From: Vulcanimicrobiota bacterium | GTDB taxonomy: Bacteria > Vulcanimicrobiota > Vulcanimicrobiia > Eremiobacterales > Eremiobacteraceae | Direction of reading: 5' to 3' | DNA: 60,559 nucleotides | Assembly (NCBI GenBank): GCA_019235715.1 | Contig: JAFAKE010000100.1 | Location: forward strand, 1 to 60,559 | In this document: one piece after another, positions 17,177 through 24,897 of the stretch | How positions within the stretch are numbered: the first letter of the stretch is position 1 | How the letters are laid out: every line of letters starts with the position of its first letter | The notes under the pieces: model-generated | The model's database searches: none | Seen by the model: the letters and a program-made list of their open reading frames with translations, nothing else | What the model was told of the DNA's origin: nothing | Position numbers and translations under genes: made by a program

Positions 17177-19207
17177 ATGCTTACGTCCGAGTCGACCCCG
17201 GTGATCGCGCGCATCGCCGCCGCGCTGCTCGCGACCGCGTTCATCCTGCAAGCCACCGTTGCGCCTGCGCTCGCTATGAGCACCGCGACCGAGATCTCGG
17301 AAGGAACAGCCGAAAACGCCGAGATCGATTCGACGAGCATCGTCATCAGCGATCCATTCTTGACCAGTTGGACGAATCAGGTCGGGGCCAACCTTGCGAA
17401 GCACCGCAAGCGCCAGGACATCACCTACCGCTTCACCGTGCTCGACGATCCGAGCATCAACGCGTTCGCCATCAAAGGCGGCTACGTCCACGTCAATGTC
17501 GGACTGTTGAATTTCGTGTCATCGGACGACGAACTCGCAGCCACGCTGGGCCACGAGATGGGCCACGTCGAGATGCGCCACGTCGTCAAGGGTTCGAACG
17601 TCAACACCGTGATCGGCATCCTTACCGCGATCGCGGCGATCGTCTCGCCGGTCGCCTCGGTCCTCGGCGCGCTCGGCGGTGAGCTTGCGACCGACAAGTA
17701 CAGCCGCAGCGACGAACTTCAGGCCGACCACTACGGTCTGTCGCTTATGGCGCAAGCCGGCTACGATCCGAACGCAGCGATCGATGTCATGACCAAGCTC
17801 GGACAAATGGATGCCGGGCCAGAGTCACGCGCCGACAAAGCGTTCTTGGATCACCCGGTGCCTTCCGACCGCGTGTCGCATCTGGCCGGGTACCCGGAGC
17901 TCGATCGCGAGAGCGGACAGTCGCTGCTCGCCGACGCGATCCATGACCAGAGCGAAGGGCGCTACAGCTACGCGCGCTCTGAGCTCACGTCGCTGACCAA
18001 TCGCGACGACGCGCAAGTGGCTGAACACATCGCGCAGCTCGACTACGCGCTGCGCGAATCCGGTCCCAAGGCGGCGCCGGACGGCCGCGTCTTCCGCACT
18101 GCTGTCGACGTCAACGACCCGGCGCGCATCAGCGCGATCAAGGCGATCAAGGGCGCGCAGGTCACGGCCGCGGCCTCGACCACTGAAGCGAAGGCCGGCT
18201 CGCGTAAAGGCTTCGACGAGCTGCAGCAAGTGGTCCACAAACTCAACGTGCTTCAATCCGGTGCAGGCCCTCCGAATCTACGCTGGGCCGCCGAAGTCTC
18301 GTCTGCGTCGCCGCAGCCGTCTGCCACGCCGGGTCCCTCCGCGTCGCCGGCAGGCGGTGCGCCGTCGCCCGGCGGTGGACTGCCGCCGGTAGGACCGACG
18401 CGCACGACCGCGACCGGCATGGCGACGCTTGAGAAGCTGATCACGGGCACGCTCAATCCGATCAACGACGTGCTCGCCACCGCCCCCGGTCTCACGGTCG
18501 GCAATAGCGATGCGCTGCACGAAATGCTCGACCCGCTCATGGACGACGCTCCGCTGACGCCGAAGTTCCAGGCGCTGCTCGCCTACTATCCGGCGATGAT
18601 CTCCGATCTCAACGGCTCGACGAAGGGCTTGCAGGCCAGTATTGAACTCGCACGCGGCGCGATCGCGCAAGCCGACGACGCCGTCGCGGCCACACGCGCC
18701 GCTCTTGAGGTGCCGCCGCCGCAGAACAACGGCATGGGAACGCCTGCACCGCGGCCGCCGCCCGATCTGCACGCGGCACTGACGGCGTGGACTGCGGCGA
18801 TGCAGACCGCGCGCCGCGCGCAGAACGTGATGTATGCGGCCCAATCCGCCACGCTTTCGTCCGAGATCACGATGCTCGACGTGCTCTCATCTCCCGAACG
18901 CTACGCGGCGTATCGCAAGGCGCTCGCATTCCGGTTCCCGGGCGTGGATATTCCGGATTATCAGACCGCGATCGCGCTCGGTGTCCGGCCTGGAGAGCTG
19001 GCGTGTGCGGCGTGGGCAGCGCTTGAGACGGGCAAGTCAATCCAGACGGTGGTCGGCGGCATCAAAGCGAGCGGCCGCTCGTGCGAGGCGAATGCGCTCG
19101 ACGACGCGATGATGACCGAATCGATGGAGATCGCGCTGGGGCTCGTCTACGAAGACTACGTGGACGAGCCGCAGCACCGCAACGTCACGGCCAAGTCCAG
19201 CGGATAG
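17177..19207 (+). CDS. Exported M48-family zinc metalloprotease with long C-terminal extension
   Basis: A 676-residue protein with a signal peptide (cleavage after ALA near residue 33). The M48 catalytic domain has HEMGH at 126-130 and a downstream ELQADHYG supplying the third zinc ligand. A short hydrophobic segment between them (VNTVIGILTAIAAIVSPVAS) may dip into the membrane, as in BepA-like proteases. After about residue 300 the family match ends. A Pro/Ser/Thr-rich linker (about 375-410) and a helical domain of about 260 residues with no recognised homology follow. BepA/LoiP relatives degrade misfolded outer-membrane proteins; that role is inferred. Confidence 0.88.
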   Translation: MLTSESTPVIARIAAALLATAFILQATVAPALAMSTATEISEGTAENAEIDSTSIVISDPFLTSWTNQVGANLAKHRKRQDITYRFTVLDDPSINAFAIKGGYVHVNVGLLNFVSSDDELAATLGHEMGHVEMRHVVKGSNVNTVIGILTAIAAIVSPVASVLGALGGELATDKYSRSDELQADHYGLSLMAQAGYDPNAAIDVMTKLGQMDAGPESRADKAFLDHPVPSDRVSHLAGYPELDRESGQSLLADAIHDQSEGRYSYARSELTSLTNRDDAQVAEHIAQLDYALRESGPKAAPDGRVFRTAVDVNDPARISAIKAIKGAQVTAAASTTEAKAGSRKGFDELQQVVHKLNVLQSGAGPPNLRWAAEVSSASPQPSATPGPSASPAGGAPSPGGGLPPVGPTRTTATGMATLEKLITGTLNPINDVLATAPGLTVGNSDALHEMLDPLMDDAPLTPKFQALLAYYPAMISDLNGSTKGLQASIELARGAIAQADDAVAATRAALEVPPPQNNGMGTPAPRPPPDLHAALTAWTAAMQTARRAQNVMYAAQSATLSSEITMLDVLSSPERYAAYRKALAFRFPGVDIPDYQTAIALGVRPGELACAAWAALETGKSIQTVVGGIKASGRSCEANALDDAMMTESMEIALGLVYEDYVDEPQHRNVTAKSSG

Positions 19208-19208
19208 G

Positions 19209-19802
19209 CTAGCCGCTCCAGTAGCGGCGCGGCCCGGTGTCGAGATGGACCCAGCCACCACCATACGCCCCGACGCCGCCTGACCGCGGGCATTCCCAGC
19301 ACAAGTTCGCGAGGTCATAGATGTCGACGCCGGGCACTTCGAAATCGACGGCTTTGCCGTACATGTGCAGCGAATTGGTCGCCGCCCCTTCAGTGCGGGC
19401 GTTGGTCTCCGGCGTGCGGTAGCCGCTGTGGATGACGATCGGCTGGCGTACTCCTTGCTCGAGAAGAGCCTGCTGGACTCCCCAGAGCAGCTCGATCAGC
19501 GTGATCGAGATGTAAACGTCGCCTTCCGCAGGTGCGACGTGCGCGTCGCGCAGCGCGGCGCACAGGCGATAATAGCCGGGGTTGTAGACGGACTTGCCGT
19601 CGAGCGAAAACGCGTCGGCGACCTGCTCGCCGGTATCCATCCGTTCGAGCCAGAGGACGTACTGCGGTTGGGCTGCAGACGCGCGGCGCGAGGCGGACAA
19701 GAACACCGCAGGAACCGCGAGCGCTGCGGCCGTCGCCCCGACCGCGCGCAAAAACGTCCGCCGCGGCACATTCTCATGAGAACCGCCGCAAGAACAGGGC
19801 AT
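19209..19802 (-). CDS. Tat-exported M15A/YcbK-like murein peptidase family protein
   Basis: A 197-residue protein starting at ATG 19802. A twin-arginine signal (RRTFLRAVGATAAALAVPA) precedes a peptidase-M15A/DUF882-like domain. Visible are SGYRTPETN, HMYGKAVDFEV and WVHLDTG, which supply the His, Asp, His zinc ligands. Members cut peptidoglycan cross-links or act as L,D-carboxypeptidases in the periplasm. It is divergent from the patatin gene across 51 bases and convergent with the M48 gene one base away. A longer upstream frame would overlap the patatin gene and was rejected. Confidence 0.78.
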   Translation of the reverse strand: MPCSCGGSHENVPRRTFLRAVGATAAALAVPAVFLSASRRASAAQPQYVLWLERMDTGEQVADAFSLDGKSVYNPGYYRLCAALRDAHVAPAEGDVYISITLIELLWGVQQALLEQGVRQPIVIHSGYRTPETNARTEGAATNSLHMYGKAVDFEVPGVDIYDLANLCWECPRSGGVGAYGGGWVHLDTGPRRYWSG

Positions 19803-19853
19803 ACTTTCATCATCGGCACGAGCGTCCGGCACAGGGAGCGAGTAACAGCATAC

Positions 19854-20873
19854 GTGAGGGCTTTGATTCTGAGCGGCGGCGGGGCACGCGGCGCCTACGA
19901 AGCAGGCGTCGCCATCTCGCTGCTCGAGCAAGAGGACTTCGAGATCATCTGCGGGGCGTCGATCGGAGCGATCAACGGCGCTCTCATCGCCCAGGGGGAT
20001 CTGAAGGAGCTCGAGCGCGTCTGGCGCTCGATGGCGTCGCTTGGCGTGATACGCTTGGCGCCGGAAATCGAGGCGGTCGCGGCTCTGGTGTCCGACCTGC
20101 ACCAGACCGACGCGCTGCCGCAGCGCGCCGCCGCCATCCTCAAGCTCTACCAGCTCCACAGCGCGATCAGCGCGAATGGCGACTTGACCCGCTTGTTGGG
20201 AGCGCTTTCCTCGGAGCCCGTGGTGCAGGCGCTCGCGAACCGGCTCCGCTTTGCCTGGCTCAAGCGCACGTTGGTCGTCAGCACGACCAACATCACGCGC
20301 GGTACGGCCGAGGCGTTCTATCACTTCGCGGGCTTCAATAAGAGCGAGCAGGAGGCGGATTTCCGAGCGAGCCAGCCTGCGTCGCACCGCTTGACTCCGG
20401 ACAACTACGTTCCGGCGGTGTGCGCCTCTGCCGCCGTGCCGGGCGCTTTTCAACCCGTCACAATCGCAACGGATGAAGGGACGGCGCACCAGTACCTTGA
20501 CGGCAGCATCAGCAACGACTTGGTGAGCCAGGCGATCGACGCGGGCGCGAGCGACCTCACCGTCATCTACATGGATCGCGCGGACCTGCGGCCACCTAAT
20601 GTCGATCTATCGTCGATCGCGGATATCGGTCTGGCCGTTCAGGAGATCCGTCAGGAGCGCATCCTCGAAAGCGATCTGCGGTTGTGCCGCACGGTCAACA
20701 AGGCAGTGCTTGCGGGAACGGCGCCCGGCAAGCGCTTCGTGTCGATCAGGACGATCTGTCCGCAAACCCCACTACGGCTCTCGGTCATACAATTCGACGA
20801 TCAAGAGCTGATGGACGCGGCGTTCGACCAGGGGATGCACGAGGGCGCGCTGCTCGGCAAGCGCGCAAGCTGA
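19854..20873 (+). CDS. Patatin-like phospholipase
   Basis: A 339-residue cytoplasmic protein. The oxyanion-hole motif SGGGARGAYEAG starts at residue 7, the nucleophile elbow GASIG places Ser at 36, and the partner Asp is D216 in DGS. These form a complete Ser-Asp dyad. GTG at 19854 is chosen because it leaves a normal N-terminus; TTG 19863 is possible. The family hydrolyses phospholipid or lysophospholipid acyl chains. No lid domain or membrane segment is seen. Confidence 0.88.
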   Translation: MRALILSGGGARGAYEAGVAISLLEQEDFEIICGASIGAINGALIAQGDLKELERVWRSMASLGVIRLAPEIEAVAALVSDLHQTDALPQRAAAILKLYQLHSAISANGDLTRLLGALSSEPVVQALANRLRFAWLKRTLVVSTTNITRGTAEAFYHFAGFNKSEQEADFRASQPASHRLTPDNYVPAVCASAAVPGAFQPVTIATDEGTAHQYLDGSISNDLVSQAIDAGASDLTVIYMDRADLRPPNVDLSSIADIGLAVQEIRQERILESDLRLCRTVNKAVLAGTAPGKRFVSIRTICPQTPLRLSVIQFDDQELMDAAFDQGMHEGALLGKRAS

Positions 20874-20884
20874 CAGCAAACGTT

Positions 20885-21397
20885 CTAAGACGCCGGCGCT
20901 GCCTCCGACGCGGGCTCGCTTTGCAGCGCGGCGAGTTCCTGCGCCGTGATGCGGTGGAACGAATAACGATAGCCGAAGTACAGCGCGATCCCGTAGAAGA
21001 GCAGGTCGATGGGACTGAACGTCGCGCTGAGGATCGACCACGCGATGCCCGGCGTCGTGCGCATCAAGAGCGTGGTGAAAGGCACGTGATCGTGCGCGGA
21101 GATGTACATCACCGCTGCCAGGACGTTTCCAGCGGCGCAGCCCACCAGTGACAGGAGCGCGCCGATGTATCCGAAGATCTTATCGATGCCCTTGCCGAAG
21201 ACGCGTACGCCGAAGCCCGTGAGAAAACCGACGCCGATCGACATCCAGCCGATCTGGAACTGGGTAAGGGCGGTGATCGCGGCCCACGCAAGTGCGCCGA
21301 GCGCGGCGCCGATAGCGCCGCCGAGCATTCCAAGTCCTAAGTTCTGCGCACCGCGACGACGAGCCACAAACGCTTGAAGTTTGGTCTCATCGATCAT
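20885..21397 (-). CDS. Small membrane protein of unknown function
   Basis: A 170-residue protein from ATG 21397 (GTG 21409 also possible). A short charged N-terminus (TKLQAFVARRRGAQN) precedes about four hydrophobic helices; two are rich in Gly and Ala. I do not recognise the family. It lies between the convergent patatin gene and the VOC gene that reads the same way 15 bases upstream. Confidence 0.6.
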   Translation of the reverse strand: MIDETKLQAFVARRRGAQNLGLGMLGGAIGAALGALAWAAITALTQFQIGWMSIGVGFLTGFGVRVFGKGIDKIFGYIGALLSLVGCAAGNVLAAVMYISAHDHVPFTTLLMRTTPGIAWSILSATFSPIDLLFYGIALYFGYRYSFHRITAQELAALQSEPASEAAPAS

Positions 21398-21424
21398 CGA
21401 GTGTAGCACGGCGCGAATTCGCGG

Positions 21425-21841
21425 TCAACTTCGGGACGAAAACGTGATGCCCGCCTTTTGCACCTCTTGATATGGAAGCAGCCACACGAGCGATTCGTCG
21501 TGCAAATCGACCACTTGTACGTGGTTGCCGAACGGGTCGTAGAAATCACAGCGGAAGTGCGGATTGAGTTTCAGCTTGTACTTGTCGACGACTTTGTCGC
21601 GTACCTGAGCCAACTGCTCTTCGTCGCGCACGATGAGGCCGAAATGACGGGCGTGATCGCGCGCGACCTCGTCGACCTCGAACATCGCTAAGAATTGATG
21701 CTCGCCCACTTTGAAGAACGCGTCACCCTCGCCCTCGTCGAGCTTCTTGAGGCCGAAGACGTCTTCATAGAATGCGACCGCCTTGCCGATGTCCGTCACG
21801 CCGATCGCGACGTGATTGATGCCGTACACGTGAACATCCAT
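21425..21841 (-). CDS. VOC-superfamily (glyoxalase/dioxygenase-fold) protein
   Basis: A 138-residue single-domain VOC protein. It starts with INHVAIGVTDIGKAVAFYEDVFG and contains the C-terminal DPFGNHVQVVDLH strand with the expected metal-ligand region. The paired beta-alpha-beta-beta-beta modules suggest a metal enzyme or a binding protein such as lactoylglutathione lyase or fosfomycin-resistance relatives. Methylglyoxal synthase is encoded about 2 kb away, so a methylglyoxal-related role is conceivable but unproven. Confidence 0.8.
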   Translation of the reverse strand: MDVHVYGINHVAIGVTDIGKAVAFYEDVFGLKKLDEGEGDAFFKVGEHQFLAMFEVDEVARDHARHFGLIVRDEEQLAQVRDKVVDKYKLKLNPHFRCDFYDPFGNHVQVVDLHDESLVWLLPYQEVQKAGITFSSRS

Positions 21842-21903
21842 CGCACGCTCCTCCTAGGAAAGGGTATTCCCGCGGACGGCGAAAAAACCGCGTCCACGAA
21901 ATT

Positions 21904-21978
<75 letters not shown>

Positions 21979-21987
21979 TTCCGAGCC

Positions 21988-22617
21988 TTACGATCGAACG
22001 CTTCCCATAAGCGCCTGCGCTTGACGTACGCTCAGCGGCTTATTGTAAAGCGCCGTTTCAGGCTGTTGCCTGCGCCCGTCGACGAGCGACCCGTCGTCAA
22101 GCGGATCGTAGCCGATCGAGTCGATGAAGTTCGAGACGATCCGCTTCGCGTCGGCATCGTCTGAGGCGACCGGCAAGACGATGCGCTCGGTCGAACCTTT
22201 CGGACGCGCCGCGCTGGCGAGCGTTTTGGAGTACAGCGTGTTGAACGCTTTGACGACGCGAGCGCCGGGCAGCTCCTGCGCGACGATCTCGGACGATCCC
22301 ATGCCTTTGAGGTCCATCAGCGTGAAGTCGGCATTGTAGGCGTTCATCGCGTCGACGACGACCTTGCCGCGCAGATCGATGCCGCTTTGGAATAGCGCCG
22401 CGCGGTCACGGAATGGAATCGCGATCAGGACGATGTCGCCGTCGCGCGCGGCTTGCTCCGCCGTTCCGGCCCTTGCGTGCGCCCCGAGTGCAGCGACAAG
22501 GTCGCGCAAAGACTCTGGGCCGCGCGAGTGGCTGATGATGACGTCGTGTCCGGACGCGACGGCAAGACGTGCGACGGTCGAACCGATGTTGCCCGATCCG
22601 ATGATGCCGATGATCAC
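21988..22617 (-). CDS. NADP oxidoreductase, F420-dependent reductase-like (NpdG type)
   Basis: A 209-residue protein beginning GTG at 22617, well supported by AAGGAGG six bases upstream. The N-terminal Rossmann motif is IIGSGNIGSTVARLA, followed by SHSRGPESL, an NADP-type second-strand pattern. The family includes F420H2:NADP oxidoreductases and dinucleotide-binding proteins of unknown substrate. It is a distant paralogue of the protein at 36088-36732. No F420 biosynthesis gene is in the window, so the cofactor is uncertain. Confidence 0.8.
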   Translation of the reverse strand: MIIGIIGSGNIGSTVARLAVASGHDVIISHSRGPESLRDLVAALGAHARAGTAEQAARDGDIVLIAIPFRDRAALFQSGIDLRGKVVVDAMNAYNADFTLMDLKGMGSSEIVAQELPGARVVKAFNTLYSKTLASAARPKGSTERIVLPVASDDADAKRIVSNFIDSIGYDPLDDGSLVDGRRQQPETALYNKPLSVRQAQALMGSVRS

Positions 22618-22623
22618 GAGAGA

Positions 22624-22630
22624 CCTCCTT
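22624..22630 (-). promoter_or_regulatory. Strong ribosome binding site AAGGAGG
   Basis: AAGGAGG on the minus strand, six bases before GTG 22617. It decides the start of the NADP oxidoreductase over the longer upstream frame reaching 22926. Confidence 0.7.
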
Positions 22631-22735
22631 AGGCGAGAGCGCGAGCTTCGACCGCCGTCACACGTGACCTGGCGTTCCTGACCAAACGCGCAGTTACCCA
22701 CGGGAAATGCACGCGCCATCGAGTAAGCGTTCGAT

Positions 22736-23671
22736 ATGTCAGTCGCACGCGCGCTAACACTCATCTGGATGGTCTCGCTCGCGCTATCTTTCACGAGTGC
22801 CGCTCGAGCTGACGATGCTTCGCCTGCGCCCGCACGCGGGGTCGCGTACGATGAGATCCGCTGGCGCGCGGTCGATATGAAACCGCTGGCACCCGGCTCC
22901 TTCGCATCCGACCGCGAAACGCTCATGCGCCGCGTCGTGCCCGCCGAACGCTATCCCGATGTCGACGGCAACGTCCTGGGCAACCTCGGTGCGGATCTCA
23001 TGACGACGCGGCCGCAGTTCGTCGCCATCTATCGCTATTCGTACCTCGGTGACTGGGTGCGCGTCGACGATTTGCTGGCGCAGACCGCAGCGATCTCGCG
23101 GCCTGACAAGGGCGAAACCATTTTCTTGAACCTGCATGCGAAGACGTACCGCACGACCGCCGCCGCGGTGAAGCCAGGGCCAACCGTCGCGCCGACCGCG
23201 TCGCCCAACGCCGCGCCGGACAATTACCGCATCGACGTCTCCGCAGGCGGCGCGCCCGCGCTCTCGCTCGACGGCTTACCGACGACCGGCATGACGCTCG
23301 ATGGCAGACTGACGACCGTGCATGCGACAGACAGCTGCATCGAGATGGAAGGCAGCATGCATTGGCTGCTGTACCAAGCGCAAGACATTCCGACCATCGC
23401 ATCCGAGCCGGTCAACTTCTCTGAACCGTTGGCGATCTTCCACTGCACCTTCGACACGGCGCATGCGACGGTTAAACCGACATCGACCAACCTCGTCTTA
23501 TACTTGAGCGTGAGCCTGAGCGTGACGGCAGGGCCGATCCAGGTGCGCCCGATCATCTCGGTAATCGAGCGCGGCAACGTCGTCAAGCTCAGCCAAGCCG
23601 ACGCAGCGCTTTTCGATATTCCAGCCGACTTTCTGCCGCAAGGCAGCGTCTCGTTGCGGAGCGACTCATGA
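22736..23671 (+). CDS. Exported protein of unknown function
   Basis: A 311-residue protein with a clear signal peptide (LIWMVSLALSFTSAARA, cleavage after ARA). A Pro/Thr-rich segment (about 145-160) separates two parts; no catalytic motif is recognised. Two cysteines (in DSCIEM and FHCTFD) could form a disulfide. Its stop overlaps the mgsA start (ATGA), so it is the first gene of a three-gene unit with methylglyoxal synthase and the SRPBCC-like protein. Confidence 0.75.
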   Translation: MSVARALTLIWMVSLALSFTSAARADDASPAPARGVAYDEIRWRAVDMKPLAPGSFASDRETLMRRVVPAERYPDVDGNVLGNLGADLMTTRPQFVAIYRYSYLGDWVRVDDLLAQTAAISRPDKGETIFLNLHAKTYRTTAAAVKPGPTVAPTASPNAAPDNYRIDVSAGGAPALSLDGLPTTGMTLDGRLTTVHATDSCIEMEGSMHWLLYQAQDIPTIASEPVNFSEPLAIFHCTFDTAHATVKPTSTNLVLYLSVSLSVTAGPIQVRPIISVIERGNVVKLSQADAALFDIPADFLPQGSVSLRSDS

Positions 23672-24120
23672 GCACGAACCGGCATTGGCACACGTCGGCT
23701 GACGAACCGCGCCCGCGCGTGGCGCTGATCGCGCACGACGCCCGCAAAGAAGAAATGGCGCAGTGGGTCGAGTTCAACCGCGGCACGCTTGCGCGCTGCA
23801 CCATTTTTGCGACGGCGACCACCGGCGCGGTCGTCGAAGAACGGCTCGGCGTTCCGATCCACAAGCTGATGTCTGGACCGTGGGGCGGAGACGCGCAAGT
23901 CGGCGCTTTGATCGCTGAGCGGCGCATCGATGTCGTATTCTTCTTTTGGGATCCCTTGTCGCCCCAACCGCACGACGTCGACGTCAAGGCGCTGCTGCGC
24001 TTAGCCGTCCTGTACGACGCCCCGATCGCCTGTAACCGGCGCTCGGCCGACTTGCTCATCTCATCGCCGCTCTTCGCCGATGTCCGCTACCACGAGTCAA
24101 AGGAAGTCGCCGGCGCATAG
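23668..24120 (+). CDS. mgsA: Methylglyoxal synthase
   Basis: A 150-residue enzyme that converts dihydroxyacetone phosphate to methylglyoxal and phosphate, a bypass of lower glycolysis. Family residues are intact: ALIAHDARKEEM near the N-terminus (His/Asp), the phosphate-binding SGPWGGDAQVGALI with the catalytic Asp, and DPLSPQPHDVDVKAL with the active-site His. The ATG overlaps the upstream stop (ATGA). Length and motif order are standard. Confidence 0.93.
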   Translation: MSTNRHWHTSADEPRPRVALIAHDARKEEMAQWVEFNRGTLARCTIFATATTGAVVEERLGVPIHKLMSGPWGGDAQVGALIAERRIDVVFFFWDPLSPQPHDVDVKALLRLAVLYDAPIACNRRSADLLISSPLFADVRYHESKEVAGA

Positions 24121-24135
24121 GCGCACCACCGCCGC

Positions 24136-24609
24136 ATGACGGAGCTCAACGAACGCGCCTATGTCCAAGTGCCGTACGGCCATGCGGTGCGCGATCTGCA
24201 GACGTACTTACAGAGCATCGGATGGCGGGCCGGAGAACCGGCGACGCTGTCATTGCGCCTGGCTGCTCACGATCTCGGCGTGCCCAGCGACATGACGCTC
24301 GCGCGCGACGTCACCGCCAAGTTCGAAGCGGTGTACGATCCCACGCATTTGACAAGACCGCTGCGCGTCACGTGGTCGCCGTCCGGCGGCGGCCCCTATC
24401 CCACGTTCTCCGGAAAGCTGACGATCACCGAAGACGAGGATTACGGTACGTGCGTGCTGACGCTGTCCGGTGAGTACGAGCCGCCGCTCGGCGTCGTCGG
24501 TAAGGGCTTCGACGCGGTGATCGGCAAGCGCATCGCGATCGCGACCGCGCGCCGCCTGCTGGAGCAGATCCGCGACGGAATGGAAACGGCCCAAGCCGCG
24601 CAGCCCTAA
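24136..24609 (+). CDS. SRPBCC/START-like domain protein
   Basis: A 157-residue protein. Its predicted beta-rich middle and a long C-terminal helix (GVVGKGFDAVIGKRIAIATARRLL) fit the helix-grip (SRPBCC) fold that binds hydrophobic ligands. No signal peptide is seen. It begins 15 bases after mgsA and probably belongs to the same operon. The function is unknown. Confidence 0.6.
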   Translation: MTELNERAYVQVPYGHAVRDLQTYLQSIGWRAGEPATLSLRLAAHDLGVPSDMTLARDVTAKFEAVYDPTHLTRPLRVTWSPSGGGPYPTFSGKLTITEDEDYGTCVLTLSGEYEPPLGVVGKGFDAVIGKRIAIATARRLLEQIRDGMETAQAAQP

Positions 24610-24630
24610 CGCAAGCGAACGAGCCGAGCA

Positions 24631-24653
24631 TTGCCGCGCCGGCGACGCGGCAA
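24631..24653 (+). terminator. Hairpin TTGCCGCG/CGCGGCAA after the mgsA operon
   Basis: A perfect eight-base inverted repeat with a seven-base loop lies 21 bases past the stop at 24609. The sequence after it (GTTCTTGG) is only weakly T-rich, so it may act as an imperfect terminator. Confidence 0.45.
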
Positions 24654-24748
24654 GTTCTTGGGATATTCTAGTCTTGCCGCTCGGTGGCTCCGGCTCTCGC
24701 CGTCGCCAACGCGCCGGCTTCCGGCCCGCTCGGCTCGTTCGCAGGCAT

Positions 24749-24868
24749 CAGAGCGAGCAGCGCCTTTAGCCGAAACCTCTGAGGCGGCGAGAGCCGCCGA
24801 AGGAGCGGCGAAGCAAGAATTTCCCGATCATTCGCCGCGCGGTGAGGCGCAGGCGGCTGCTCGCTCTG
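24749..24868. repeat. 13-base inverted repeat pair flanking a gene-free spacer
   Basis: CAGAGCGAGCAGC (24749-24761) and its exact complement GCTGCTCGCTCTG (24856-24868) are 94 bases apart. They sit in the gene-free stretch between the convergent 24136 gene and the TonB-dependent receptor. The spacer is rich in GGCG/CCGCC steps and could fold into a branched structure. No open reading frame of interest is seen. Confidence 0.5.
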
Positions 24869-24873
24869 ACGCT

Positions 24874-24897
24874 GGATGTGAAGCCGGGCTTACATCC
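24874..24897 (-). terminator. Hairpin spanning the stop codon of the TonB-dependent receptor
   Basis: An imperfect inverted repeat (arms GGATGTAAGC and GCTTCACATCC on the minus strand, one bulge, three-base loop) covers the TAA at 24892-24890. It could mark the end of the 34263-24890 operon, but no T-run follows. Confidence 0.4.
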
